A stretch of DNA of 5,774 nt from JBFWQM01 sp050249455. Lineage in GTDB: Bacteria; Pseudomonadota; Alphaproteobacteria; MPNO01; VGEU01. The translations under genes and the position numbers were made by a program. The stretch is taken from the NCBI GenBank assembly GCA_050249455.1, contig JBFWQM010000299.1:1-5774 (forward strand), written 5' to 3'. Of the stretch, positions 1 through 5,774 are shown piece by piece (position 1 is the stretch's first letter; each line of letters begins with the position of its first letter). A model generated the notes under the pieces. That model worked only from the letters and a program-made list of their open reading frames with translations, did no database searches and had not been told where the DNA came from.

Positions 1-1
1 G

Positions 2-523
2 GCGACCCTGACCTTCACGTTCCCGGCGGTAGCCGACCAGACCGTGCCGCAGCTCGATTCGCTGTTCGAGAGGCTGCGCGTCACGCCCGACGCGGCGGAG
101 GCGGCCGAGTTCGAGGGCCAGATCTGGCGGCTGTGGACGGTGACCGGCAACCCGATCGTCGACCGCTTCGTCGCGCTCGGCCTGGAGGCGATGGCGGCAG
201 AGGACTACGGCAGCGCGCTTACCGTGTTCGACGAGGTGGTCAAGATGGTCCCCGACTACGCCGAGGGCTACAACAAGCGCGCCACCATCCACTATCTGAC
301 CGGCGACCTCGATGCCTCGGAAGCCGACATCGCCGAAACCCTGAAGCGCGAGCCGCGCCATTTCGGCGCGCTGTCCGGCCTCGGCCTGGTCAACCTCGCC
401 CGCGGCCGCGAGGCCGACGCGCTCGCCGCCTTCGACCGCGCGCTCGCCGTCCACCCGCATCTGCCGGGCGCCAACACCCACATCCGCGCGCTCCGCGAGA
501 AGCTGAAGGGGCGGGGGATTTAG
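2..523 (+). CDS. Periplasmic TPR-repeat protein, 5' end missing (partial)
   Basis: This is a tetratricopeptide-repeat protein, presumably a protein-protein interaction scaffold in the periplasm; no partner or reaction can be named. The frame is open to the left window edge. A GTG at 44 could be read as a start, but the codons before it encode ATLTFTFPAVADQTV, which looks like the end of a signal peptide with an AVA-type cleavage site. I therefore place the true start upstream and call the gene partial. Counting from GTG 44, three TPR units follow at about residues 39-72, 73-106 and 107-140 (for example GLEAMAAEDYGSALTVFDEV, then ALAAFDRALAVHP), ending in a short basic tail. The IWRLW segment and EPRHFGALSGLG are, from memory, typical of a small TPR family widespread in Alphaproteobacteria. 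It stops with TAG at 521-523 and is convergent with pyk. The family call is firm; the function is unknown. Confidence 0.85.
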   Translation, partial: ATLTFTFPAVADQTVPQLDSLFERLRVTPDAAEAAEFEGQIWRLWTVTGNPIVDRFVALGLEAMAAEDYGSALTVFDEVVKMVPDYAEGYNKRATIHYLTGDLDASEADIAETLKREPRHFGALSGLGLVNLARGREADALAAFDRALAVHPHLPGANTHIRALREKLKGRGI

Positions 524-577
524 GCTCTCGTTGCAATGGAACGAGAACGTGTCCCGTCGCCGCAACTCGGATGCACC

Positions 578-674
578 GTAGGGGCGGGTTTCAAACCCGC
601 CCTGTTTTCTGTTTTTCCTTGCCGAGTTCCGCGCCTGCACAAACGTTGCGGGCGGGTTTGAAACCCGCCCCTAC
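578..674. repeat. REP doublet (REPIN/BIME-like inverted pair)
   Basis: Two 25-base arms, 578-602 and 650-674, are perfect reverse complements of each other, separated by 47 bases. Each arm read inward begins with GTAG, followed by a near-perfect palindrome (GGGCGGGTTT, one central base, AAACCCGCCC). A GTAG head beside a hairpin is the hallmark of REP sequences mobilised by RAYT (TnpA-REP) transposases, and two REPs in opposite orientation form a REPIN or BIME. The spacing and the site between the 3' ends of two convergent genes are typical of such elements. No transposase is encoded here, so the element would be non-autonomous. The class is inferred from architecture; genome copy number is unknown to me. 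Confidence 0.75.
582..616 (+). terminator. Probable Rho-independent terminator of the TPR gene
   Basis: The 10-base arms GGGCGGGTTT (582-591) and AAACCCGCCC (593-602) are perfectly complementary around one central C. In practice they would form a seven-pair G+C stem with a small loop. Directly after comes a T-rich tract at 603-616, with 11 T in 14 bases, unusual in this G+C-rich DNA. It lies about 60 bases after the TPR stop codon. The hairpin is also the left half of the REP-like doublet, so termination may be a secondary role of that element. On the minus strand the right half is not followed by a U-rich tract, so it would be a poorer terminator for pyk. Confidence 0.5.
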
Positions 675-713
675 ATAACGTCGACGCAGCCAGCTCATTC
701 GAAACGAGGCGGC

Positions 714-2132
714 TCAGCTCCCCACCCACGCGATGCGCAGGATGTTGGTCGCGCCGGGGGTGCCGAAGGGGACTCCGGCGGTGATGACCAGGCGCTGGCC
801 TTCGACGGCGAACTCCTCGCGCTTGGCGACCTGGCAGGCGCGGTCGACCATGTCGGCGAAGTTCTCGACGTCCTGGGTGAGGACGCAGTGGACGCCCCAC
901 GCGACGGCGAGCCGGCGGGCGGTCTCCACCTTGCCGGTCAGGCACAGGATCGGCACGTCGGGGCGCTCGCGCGCGGCGCGCAGCGAGGTCGATCCCGACG
1001 TTGTGAAGGTCACGATCGCCGCGGCGCGGATGGTCTGCGCCACCTGTCGCGCGGCGGCGGTGATGGCGTCCGACGCGGTCGCCTCCGGGTCCGGGTGCTC
1101 GGCGCGGCGGATGGCGAGGTAGGCGGGATCGCGCTCGGTGCGCGCGACGATGCGGTTCATCATCTGCACCGCCTCGACCGGGTACTGGCCCGCCGCCGTC
1201 TCCGCCGACAGCATCACCGCGTCGGCGCCGTCGTAGACCGCGGTGGCGACGTCGGAGGCCTCCGCGCGGGTCGGCGTCGGCGCGTTGACCATCGATTCCA
1301 GCATCTGCGTCGCGACGATCACCGGCTTCCCGGCGGCGCGGCAATGGCGCAGGATCTCCTTCTGCAGGCTCGGCACGTCCTCCGGCGGCAGCTCGACGCC
1401 GAGGTCGCCGCGCGCCACCATCAGCGCGTCCGACAGCGACACGATCTCGTCCAGCCGCTCGATCGCCGCCGGCTTCTCCAGCTTCGACAGCACCATCGCG
1501 CGGCCGGCGATCAGCTTGCGCGCCTCCGCCACGTCCTCCGGCCGCTGCACGAACGACAGCCCGACCCAATCGACGCCGTGGTCGAGCCCGAAGCGCAGGT
1601 CGTCGCGGTCCTTGCGGCCCAGCGGCGTCACCGGCAGCACGACGCCCGGCACGTTGACGCCCTTGTGGTTGGACAGCCGCCCGCCGGTCATCACCTCGGC
1701 CTCGGCGAAGTCGGGGCCGCAGCGCACCACGCGCAGCCGGATCTTGCCGTCGTCGAGCAGCAGGTCGGTCGCCTCGGTCAGCGCCGAGAAGACCTCCGGA
1801 TGCGGCAGCGGCGCGCGAGCCGCATCGCCGTCGGCCTCGTCGAGGTCGAGGCGGAACTTCTGGCCGGCCGCCAGCTCGACGCCGCCGCCGGCCATGTTGC
1901 CGACCCGCAGCTTCGGGCCCTGCAGGTCCATCAGGATGGCGATCGGCCGCCCGGATTCGTGCTCCAGCCGGCGGATGGCGCGGATTCGCTGGGCGTGCTC
2001 GGCGTGGGTGCCGTGGCTGAAGTTCAGCCGGAACACGTCGGCGCCGGCATGGAACAGCGCGCCGATGACCTCCGGCGTGCCGCTGGACGGACCCAGCGTG
2101 ACGACGATCTTGGCGCGGCGATGACGTCGCAT
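714..2132 (-). CDS. pyk: Pyruvate kinase
   Basis: This cytoplasmic enzyme converts phosphoenolpyruvate and ADP to pyruvate and ATP, the last step of glycolysis. The product is 472 aa, normal for bacterial pyruvate kinases. Visible in order: KIVVTLGPSS near the N-terminus; RLNFSHG at 35-41 (nucleotide and K+ site residues); DLQGPKLRVG at 69-78 leading into the lid (B) domain at about 78-165; SFVQRPEDV at 193-201; the active-site segment SKLEKPAAIERLDEI, with catalytic Lys217 and metal ligands Glu219 and Asp243 of ARGDLGVE; ATQMLESM at 274-281; and a C-terminal allosteric-type domain with FTTSGST. KLEK replaces the more common KIEN, but the catalytic Lys and Glu remain. The ATG at 2132 is preceded by AGGTGGAAGC, a plausible ribosome-binding site. 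The gene follows gckA by 50 bp on the same strand, resembling ttuD-ttuE of tartrate loci, so it may be an isozyme serving glycerate use rather than the only pyruvate kinase. Confidence 0.96.
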   Translation of the reverse strand: MRRHRRAKIVVTLGPSSGTPEVIGALFHAGADVFRLNFSHGTHAEHAQRIRAIRRLEHESGRPIAILMDLQGPKLRVGNMAGGGVELAAGQKFRLDLDEADGDAARAPLPHPEVFSALTEATDLLLDDGKIRLRVVRCGPDFAEAEVMTGGRLSNHKGVNVPGVVLPVTPLGRKDRDDLRFGLDHGVDWVGLSFVQRPEDVAEARKLIAGRAMVLSKLEKPAAIERLDEIVSLSDALMVARGDLGVELPPEDVPSLQKEILRHCRAAGKPVIVATQMLESMVNAPTPTRAEASDVATAVYDGADAVMLSAETAAGQYPVEAVQMMNRIVARTERDPAYLAIRRAEHPDPEATASDAITAAARQVAQTIRAAAIVTFTTSGSTSLRAARERPDVPILCLTGKVETARRLAVAWGVHCVLTQDVENFADMVDRACQVAKREEFAVEGQRLVITAGVPFGTPGATNILRIAWVGS

Positions 2133-2182
2133 GCTTCCACCTATAGCCAACCTGGGGTCGACTCGCCACCGGGGCAAGCCGG

Positions 2183-3445
2183 TCAGGTCAGCAATATGGC
2201 GCGGAAATCGTTGACATTCGTACGTGTCGGCCCGGTGACCACGAGGTCCCCTAGGGCGGCGAACAGCCCGAAGGAATCGTGGCCGCGCAGCATCGCAACG
2301 GGGTCGAGCCCGGCGGCGGCGGCGCGGGCCAGGGTGTCCGGGCCGATGACGGCGCCGGCATTGTCCTCGCTGCCGTCGATCCCGTCGGTGTCGCAGGCCA
2401 GGGCATGGACCCCGGCCGCGCCGTCCAGGGCGACCGCCAGCGCCAGCAGGTATTCGCCGTTGCGCCCGCCGCGGCCGCCTGCGGGACCGACGGTCACCGT
2501 GGTCTCGCCGCCCGACAGGATGACCCCCGGCCGGGGCGCCGCCAAAGCGAGGCGGGCGTGGGCGCGGGCGAGGTCGGCGGCCTCCCCCTCCAGGGCATCG
2601 CCCAGGACGGTCGGCGCGAACCCGCCCGCCCGCGCGGCCGCGGCCGCGGCGGCGAGCGCGTCCTTTGCCGTCGCGATGAGCCGCACCGAACTGCGGGCGA
2701 GGCGCGGGTCGCCCGGCTTCGGCGTCTCGGCGTCCGGCCCTTCGAGATGGCGGCGGATCGCGGGCGGCACGTCGATCCGGTAGCGGTCGAGCACGGCCAG
2801 CGCCTCGGCCGCCGTGGTCGGGTCCGCCACCGTGGGGCCGGAGGCGACCGTCGCCGGGTCGTCGCCCGGCACGTCGGAGATCACCAGCGCCAGGGTGCGC
2901 GCCGGGAACGCCGCGGCGGCCAGCCGGCCGCCCTTGATCGCCGACAAATGCTTCCTCACGCAGTTCATCTCGCCGATCGCGGCGCCGGAGCGCAGCAGCT
3001 GGCGCGTCAGCGCCTGCTTGTCGTCCAGCGCGAGGCCCAGCGCCGGCTGCACCAGCAGCGCCGAGCCGCCGCCCGACACCAGGCAAAGCAGCAGGTCGTC
3101 GGGCCCCAGCGCGCCGGCCAGGGCGAGGATGCGCGCCGCCGCGTCGCGCCCGGCGCCGTCGGGCAGCGGGTGGCCGGCCTCCACCACCTCGATCCGCCGG
3201 CACGGCACGCCGTGGCCGTAGCGGGTGACCACCAGGCCCGACAACGGGCCCGGCCAGTGGTCCTCCACCGCGCGCGCCATTGCCGCGGCGGCCTTGCCGG
3301 CGCCGACCACGACGGTATGGCCGGCGGGCGCGGCGGGCAGGTGCGCCGGCACGATGCGCGCCGGGTCGGCGGCGGCGACCGCAGAGTCGAACAGCGCGCG
3401 CAAGGTTTCGCGCGGGCTCATCGCGGGTCCGCCGGGCGGGCTCAT
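2183..3445 (-). CDS. gckA: Glycerate 2-kinase, MOFRL family (GckA/TtuD type)
   Basis: The enzyme phosphorylates D-glycerate with ATP to 2-phosphoglycerate; older annotations of this family read hydroxypyruvate reductase (TtuD). From the ATG at 3445 it is 420 aa. Visible motifs: VVVGAGKAAAAMA at 45-57 with the conserved Lys51; LVSGGGSAL at 122-130; NCVRKHLSAIKGGRLA at 161-176; ISDVPGDDPATVASGPT at 189-205; and the C-terminal MOFRL domain from about 307 with SGGETTVTV, GGRNGEY, CDTDGIDGSEDNAGA and TGPTRTNVNDFR. All key motifs are intact. The start is uncertain because a 24-bp tandem repeat adds in-frame ATGs: 3421 gives 412 aa beginning MSPRETL, 3445 adds eight residues, and copies hidden in the assembly gap could add more. 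Perfect repeat copies carry GGAG five bases before ATG, while the copy before 3421 has only GGA, so an upstream ATG seems better. Its start overlaps the eamA stop, and pyk follows. Confidence 0.93.
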   Translation of the reverse strand: MSPPGGPAMSPRETLRALFDSAVAAADPARIVPAHLPAAPAGHTVVVGAGKAAAAMARAVEDHWPGPLSGLVVTRYGHGVPCRRIEVVEAGHPLPDGAGRDAAARILALAGALGPDDLLLCLVSGGGSALLVQPALGLALDDKQALTRQLLRSGAAIGEMNCVRKHLSAIKGGRLAAAAFPARTLALVISDVPGDDPATVASGPTVADPTTAAEALAVLDRYRIDVPPAIRRHLEGPDAETPKPGDPRLARSSVRLIATAKDALAAAAAAARAGGFAPTVLGDALEGEAADLARAHARLALAAPRPGVILSGGETTVTVGPAGGRGGRNGEYLLALAVALDGAAGVHALACDTDGIDGSEDNAGAVIGPDTLARAAAAGLDPVAMLRGHDSFGLFAALGDLVVTGPTRTNVNDFRAILLT

Positions 3446-3465
3446 CGCGGCTCCGCCGCGCGGGC
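3412..3465. repeat. 24-bp tandem repeat at the gckA start (right contig-end part)
   Basis: Two units are visible, 3412-3435 and 3436-3459, differing at two positions, plus the first six bases of a third unit (3460-3465) that runs into the N gap. On the minus strand a perfect unit reads ATG AGC CCG CGC GGC GGA GCC GCG, encoding MSPRGGAA; the diverged unit encodes MSPPGGPA. Each contains an in-frame ATG with a GGCGGA(G) element before the next ATG. Because 24 is divisible by three, changes in copy number keep gckA in frame. Confidence 0.9.
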
Positions 3466-3565
3466 NNNNNNNNNNNNNNNNNNNNNNNNNNNNNNNNNNN
3501 NNNNNNNNNNNNNNNNNNNNNNNNNNNNNNNNNNNNNNNNNNNNNNNNNNNNNNNNNNNNNNNNN
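3466..3565. other. Assembly gap of exactly 100 N (placeholder length)
   Basis: There are exactly 100 N, the usual placeholder for a gap of unknown size. The 30 bases before it (3436-3465) are identical to the 30 bases after it (3566-3595), so the contig ends dovetail. The gap sits inside the 24-bp tandem repeat at the eamA-gckA junction. Taken literally, the gap puts the flanking ATGs (3575 and 3445) out of frame with each other, which supports reading 100 as not the real length. Confidence 0.97.
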
Positions 3566-3595
3566 GCGGGCTCATCGCGGCTCCGCCGCGCGGGC
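3566..3595. repeat. 24-bp tandem repeat, copy on the eamA side of the gap
   Basis: One perfect unit (3566-3589) is followed by six bases of the next unit (3590-3595), after which the sequence diverges into eamA. On the minus strand this copy holds the end of eamA (codons for ARAAEPR), its TGA at 3574-3572, and an ATG at 3575-3573 overlapping it as ATGA. This is probably the ancestral copy from which the tandem units spread into the gckA 5' end. Confidence 0.85.
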
Positions 3596-4471
3596 GCCGC
3601 GCCGCGCCATCAGGATGCCGGCCAGGATGACCGCCGCGCCGGCGGCCTGCTGCGCGCCCATCGGCTCGGCCAGCAGCACCCAGGCGAGCAGCGCCGCCGT
3701 CGCCGGCTGGAGCAGCAGCGCGACCGAGCCGAAATGCACCGGCAGCCGGCCGAGGCCGTGCGCGACGAGCGTCTGGCCGATCACCTGGGCGACGAGGGCG
3801 AGGCCGACCAGCACCGCCCAGCCGCGCAGGGTCTCCGGCGCGAACGCGCCGTCGGACAGCAGCGCGACCGGCAGGCAGACCAGCGCCGCGACCGGCGTCG
3901 ACCACGCCATCACGCCGAGCGTGGTGATCCGCCCGCCCAGCCGGTCGATGCACAGCATGTAGGCGCCATAGAACGCCGCGGTGACGATGCCGAACACGTC
4001 GCCGAGCAGGCGCGTCTCGCTCAGGGTCAGGCTCGCGTCCATCAACACCGCCGCGCCGGCCATCGCGGTCGCCATGCCGGCGAGGAACAGCTTGGTCGCG
4101 GTGCGGCGGTACAGCAGCCAGCCGCCAATCACCACGAACACCGGCGCGGCGTTGGCCAGCAACGTGGCGTTGGCGACCGACGACCACGCCAGCGACCAGT
4201 GCCAGAAGATCAGGTCGCCGGCGAAGAACACGCCGGCGCCGGCCACCAGCGCGACCTCGCCGCGCGTCGCCGGCGTCGTGCGCGCCACCGTCTCGCGCCG
4301 CGCCAGCAGCCACAGGAACGGGCTCGCCAGCGCCAGCCGCCAGAACGCGGTCGCCACCGGCGCCGTCTCGCTCCAGCGGAAGAAGATCGGCGCGAACGCG
4401 ATCGCCACCGCGCCGCACAGCAGCGCGGCCAGCGGCAGTCGCTCGATCGGTCGCGGCGCGGTCGCGGGCAT
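3572..4471 (-). CDS. EamA/DMT family transporter (10 TM)
   Basis: This inner-membrane carrier belongs to the drug/metabolite transporter superfamily; such proteins move small metabolites, often exporting them, and the substrate cannot be read from sequence. At 299 aa it has the usual length. It shows two EamA halves of five membrane segments each, at about 13-31, 40-58, 72-92, 97-120, 126-144 and 156-174, 185-205, 217-240, 248-268, 272-290. Family hallmarks include APIFFRWSETAPVATAFWR in the first half, SVANATLLANAAPVFV around segment 4, and GSVALLLQPATAALLAW in the second half. The ATG at 4471 lacks a clear ribosome-binding site, but an extended -10 box just upstream could give a leaderless message. 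The stop codon overlaps the gckA start as ATGA, so coupled translation is likely and a substrate linked to glycerate metabolism is possible. The last codons lie in the 24-bp repeat beside the assembly gap. Confidence 0.9.
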   Translation of the reverse strand: MPATAPRPIERLPLAALLCGAVAIAFAPIFFRWSETAPVATAFWRLALASPFLWLLARRETVARTTPATRGEVALVAGAGVFFAGDLIFWHWSLAWSSVANATLLANAAPVFVVIGGWLLYRRTATKLFLAGMATAMAGAAVLMDASLTLSETRLLGDVFGIVTAAFYGAYMLCIDRLGGRITTLGVMAWSTPVAALVCLPVALLSDGAFAPETLRGWAVLVGLALVAQVIGQTLVAHGLGRLPVHFGSVALLLQPATAALLAWVLLAEPMGAQQAAGAAVILAGILMARRGARAAEPR

Positions 4472-4478
4472 GGCGGGG

Positions 4479-4487
4479 GTTATAGCA
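4479..4487 (-). promoter_or_regulatory. Possible extended -10 promoter for eamA-gckA-pyk
   Basis: Read on the minus strand, TGCTATAAC matches an extended -10 element (TGn plus TATAAT-like). Seven bases separate it from the ATG at 4471, so transcription would begin at or next to the start codon and give a leaderless message. That agrees with the absence of a Shine-Dalgarno-like stretch (the bases before ATG are CCCCGCC). No good -35 box is seen at 16-19 bp spacing, which extended -10 promoters tolerate. This is a motif match only. Confidence 0.35.
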
Positions 4488-4529
4488 TCGGCAAGAGTGC
4501 GTCATGACATGTTGATGGGCCGGCGGCCT

Positions 4530-4623
4530 CCCACCTCACCCGCTTGCTGCGCTCGCACCCTCTCCCCCCAGTGGGCGGAGAGGGAGGGGACCCATTGCGC
4601 AGCAATGGGGAGGGTGAGGTGGG
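4530..4623. repeat. Compound palindromic intergenic element
   Basis: A perfect 12-bp inverted repeat bounds the element: CCCACCTCACCC at 4530-4541 and GGGTGAGGTGGG at 4612-4623. Inside are two further hairpins: CCCTCTCC (4558-4565) with GGAGAGGG (4577-4584), and CCCATTGC (4591-4598) with GCAATGGG (4602-4609) around a three-base loop. The nested design and the CTCTCCCC/GGGGAGAGG flavour resemble dispersed palindromic repeats I recall from alphaproteobacterial intergenic regions. It begins about 40 bases after the ABC permease stop codon, so the transcript could fold here, but no U-rich tract follows on the minus strand. It encodes nothing recognisable. Confidence 0.7.
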
Positions 4624-4662
4624 CGACCTCGCCGTCGCGCGAATTCGATCCGACCCTCGCCC

Positions 4663-5774
4663 TCAGTCCAGCGTCCGGCGATAGCGCCGCAGCGCGACGA
4701 ACACCACGACCGTCACGAAGAGCGCCAGCGGGCCGAGGTGGGGCGCGATCTCGGCGACGCCGTTGCCCTTGAGCAGGATGCCGCGGACGATGCGCAGGAA
4801 ATGCGTCAGCGGCAGGAGCTCGCCCAGCGCCTGCGCCCAGCCGGGCATGCCGCGGAACGGGAACATGAAGCCCGACAGCAGGATCGACGGCAGGAAGAAG
4901 AACACCGACATCTGCATCGCCTGCAGCTGGTTGCGCGCCAAGGTGGAGAACGTGAACCCGACGCACAAGTTCGCGGCGATGAACAGGATCAGCGCGACGG
5001 AGAGCAGGCCCAGGCTACCGACCACCGGCACGTGGAACAGGAGCCTGGCGGCGACCAGCACCACCGCGACCTGGACGTAGCCGGCGACGATGTAGGGCAC
5101 GATCTTGCCGATCATCACCTCGCCGGGCCGTACCGGCATGGCGAGGAGGGATTCCATGGTGCCGCGCTCGGTTTCGCGCGTCATGGCGAGCGCGGTCATG
5201 ATGACCAAGGTCATGGTCAGCACGACGCCGATCAGCCCCGGCACGACGTTGTACTGCGTGACGTTCTCCGGGTTGTAGCGTCGGTGGATGCGCAGGTCGA
5301 CCGCCGCCTCCGCGCTGCGCAGCCCGGCCAGCGGCCCGGTCAGGTCGTGGTCGAACGCGGTGCGCGCCAGGGTCATCAGGGTCGCCAGCGCGTTGCTGGT
5401 CGCCGCCGGGTCGGTGGCGTCGGCCTCCACGAGAAGCGTCGGCCGCTCGCCGCGCACCAGCCGGCGGGCGAAGCCGTCGGGGACGGTGACGACGAACTGC
5501 ACGGCGCCGCGCGCGAGCAGCGCGTTCGCCTCGGCCTCGGTCTCCACCACCTCGACCATGCGGAAATAGGCGGAGTTCTCCAGCGCCGCGACCAGGCTGC
5601 GCGAGAACTCCGACACGTCGCGCACCTGCACCGCCGTAGCCAGCCGCTTCGGGTCGGCGTTGATCGCGTAGCCGAACAGCACGAGCTGGATGATCGGGAT
5701 GCCGAGCATCATCGCGAAGGTCAGCCGGTCGCGCCGCATCTGGGTGAATTCCTTCACCATCACCGCGACGATGC
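4663..5774 (-). CDS. ABC-2 type transporter permease, YhhJ/YbhR-like (5' end cut)
   Basis: This is the membrane subunit of an ABC-2 exporter of the YhhJ/YbhS/YbhR kind, which usually works with an HlyD-like adaptor and an ATPase in drug or metabolite efflux; those partners would lie beyond the right edge. Counting from GTG 5763 it has 367 codons with stop. Features: KEFTQMRRDRLTFAMM leading into membrane segment 1 (about 15-34, ending FGYAINADP); a large periplasmic domain at about 35-170; segments near 173-194, 222-243, 252-275, 283-303 and 337-357; and the cytoplasmic motif RETERGTMESLLAMPVRP at 196-213, diagnostic of the family. GTG 5763 and ATG 5760 are possible starts, but the frame stays open to the window edge with residues IVAV, matching the usual family N-terminus. 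I therefore think a few residues are missing and call it partial. It is probably the last gene of its own operon, since a repeat element and a new promoter candidate follow. Confidence 0.92.
   Translation of the reverse strand, partial: IVAVMVKEFTQMRRDRLTFAMMLGIPIIQLVLFGYAINADPKRLATAVQVRDVSEFSRSLVAALENSAYFRMVEVVETEAEANALLARGAVQFVVTVPDGFARRLVRGERPTLLVEADATDPAATSNALATLMTLARTAFDHDLTGPLAGLRSAEAAVDLRIHRRYNPENVTQYNVVPGLIGVVLTMTLVIMTALAMTRETERGTMESLLAMPVRPGEVMIGKIVPYIVAGYVQVAVVLVAARLLFHVPVVGSLGLLSVALILFIAANLCVGFTFSTLARNQLQAMQMSVFFFLPSILLSGFMFPFRGMPGWAQALGELLPLTHFLRIVRGILLKGNGVAEIAPHLGPLALFVTVVVFVALRRYRRTLD

Noticed and set aside
520..2169. A 549-codon minus-strand open frame overlapping pyk
   Set aside because: It is an Arg-rich shadow in another frame of pyk and translates straight through the REP pair.
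2133..2182. A separate promoter for pyk in the 50-bp gckA-pyk gap (TATAGG-like box)
   Set aside because: The box is a poor -10 match, no -35 lies at a workable distance, and the sequence there is better explained as the pyk ribosome-binding region.
888..2783. Long plus-strand open frames opposite pyk and gckA (888-2783 and 1243-2124)
   Set aside because: They are antisense to intact enzymes, have compositionally biased products with no recognisable motif, and lack a credible ribosome-binding site.
3412..3595. CRISPR-like array at the repeats flanking the gap
   Set aside because: The 24-bp units are directly adjacent with no spacers, and they code in frame with gckA.
714..4505. One continuous minus-strand frame from pyk up to 4505 (a possible giant fusion)
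   Set aside because: Only the pyk part (714-2132) has a recognisable protein. The rest is out of frame with gckA and eamA, low-complexity, and crosses the gap; stop codons are simply rare at this G+C content.
2279..4507. A 742-codon open frame on the plus strand across gckA, the gap and eamA
   Set aside because: It is antisense to two well-supported genes, runs through the N gap, and its product is low-complexity and rich in Arg, Gly, Ala and Gln, as expected for an antisense shadow in G+C-rich DNA.
4502..4966. A 154-codon minus-strand frame over the palindromic element and the permease 3' end
   Set aside because: It overlaps the permease gene out of frame and has no recognisable protein features; the intergenic part is explained by the repeat element.

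Overview
The window comes from a very G+C-rich bacterium, most likely an alphaproteobacterium. This rests on the protein families: a periplasmic TPR protein with the IW..W and EPRHFGALSGLG signatures common in that class, an MOFRL-type glycerate 2-kinase next to a pyruvate kinase as in tartrate (ttuD-ttuE) type loci, and the style of the dispersed palindromic repeats. A run of exactly 100 N marks a scaffold gap, so this is a draft genome or a metagenome bin. I cannot name the genus from sequence alone.

Layout, left to right. Positions 2-523 (+) hold the 3' part of a TPR-protein gene whose start lies before the window. Positions 524-713 lie between two convergent genes and carry a pair of inverted REP-like palindromes (578-674); the left palindrome plus the T-rich tract after it looks like a terminator for the TPR gene. 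Everything else is on the minus strand. In transcription order it runs: an ABC-2 type permease of the YhhJ/YbhR kind (5774-4663, 5' end cut by the window edge); a 191-bp intergenic region with a second palindromic repeat element (4530-4623) and a possible extended -10 promoter; then an apparent three-gene operon of an EamA/DMT transporter (4471-3572), glycerate 2-kinase gckA (about 3445-2183) and pyruvate kinase pyk (2132-714).

The two enzymes fit one route. Glycerate 2-kinase makes 2-phosphoglycerate, enolase (not in the window) makes phosphoenolpyruvate, and pyruvate kinase yields pyruvate and ATP. The EamA transporter ends in an ATGA stop/start overlap with gckA, so the two are probably translationally coupled. 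The transported compound could be a related C3 acid, but nothing in the sequence proves that.

The most unusual spot is the eamA-gckA junction. A 24-bp tandem repeat there contains the eamA stop codon, a ribosome-binding-like GGAG and the gckA ATG, so each added copy supplies another in-frame start and eight more residues. The assembly broke inside this repeat. The last 30 bases before the gap equal the first 30 bases after it, so the 100 N are probably a placeholder for a collapsed tandem array. I found no convincing undescribed multi-gene system; the window is mainly ordinary metabolism and transport with interesting repeat biology.
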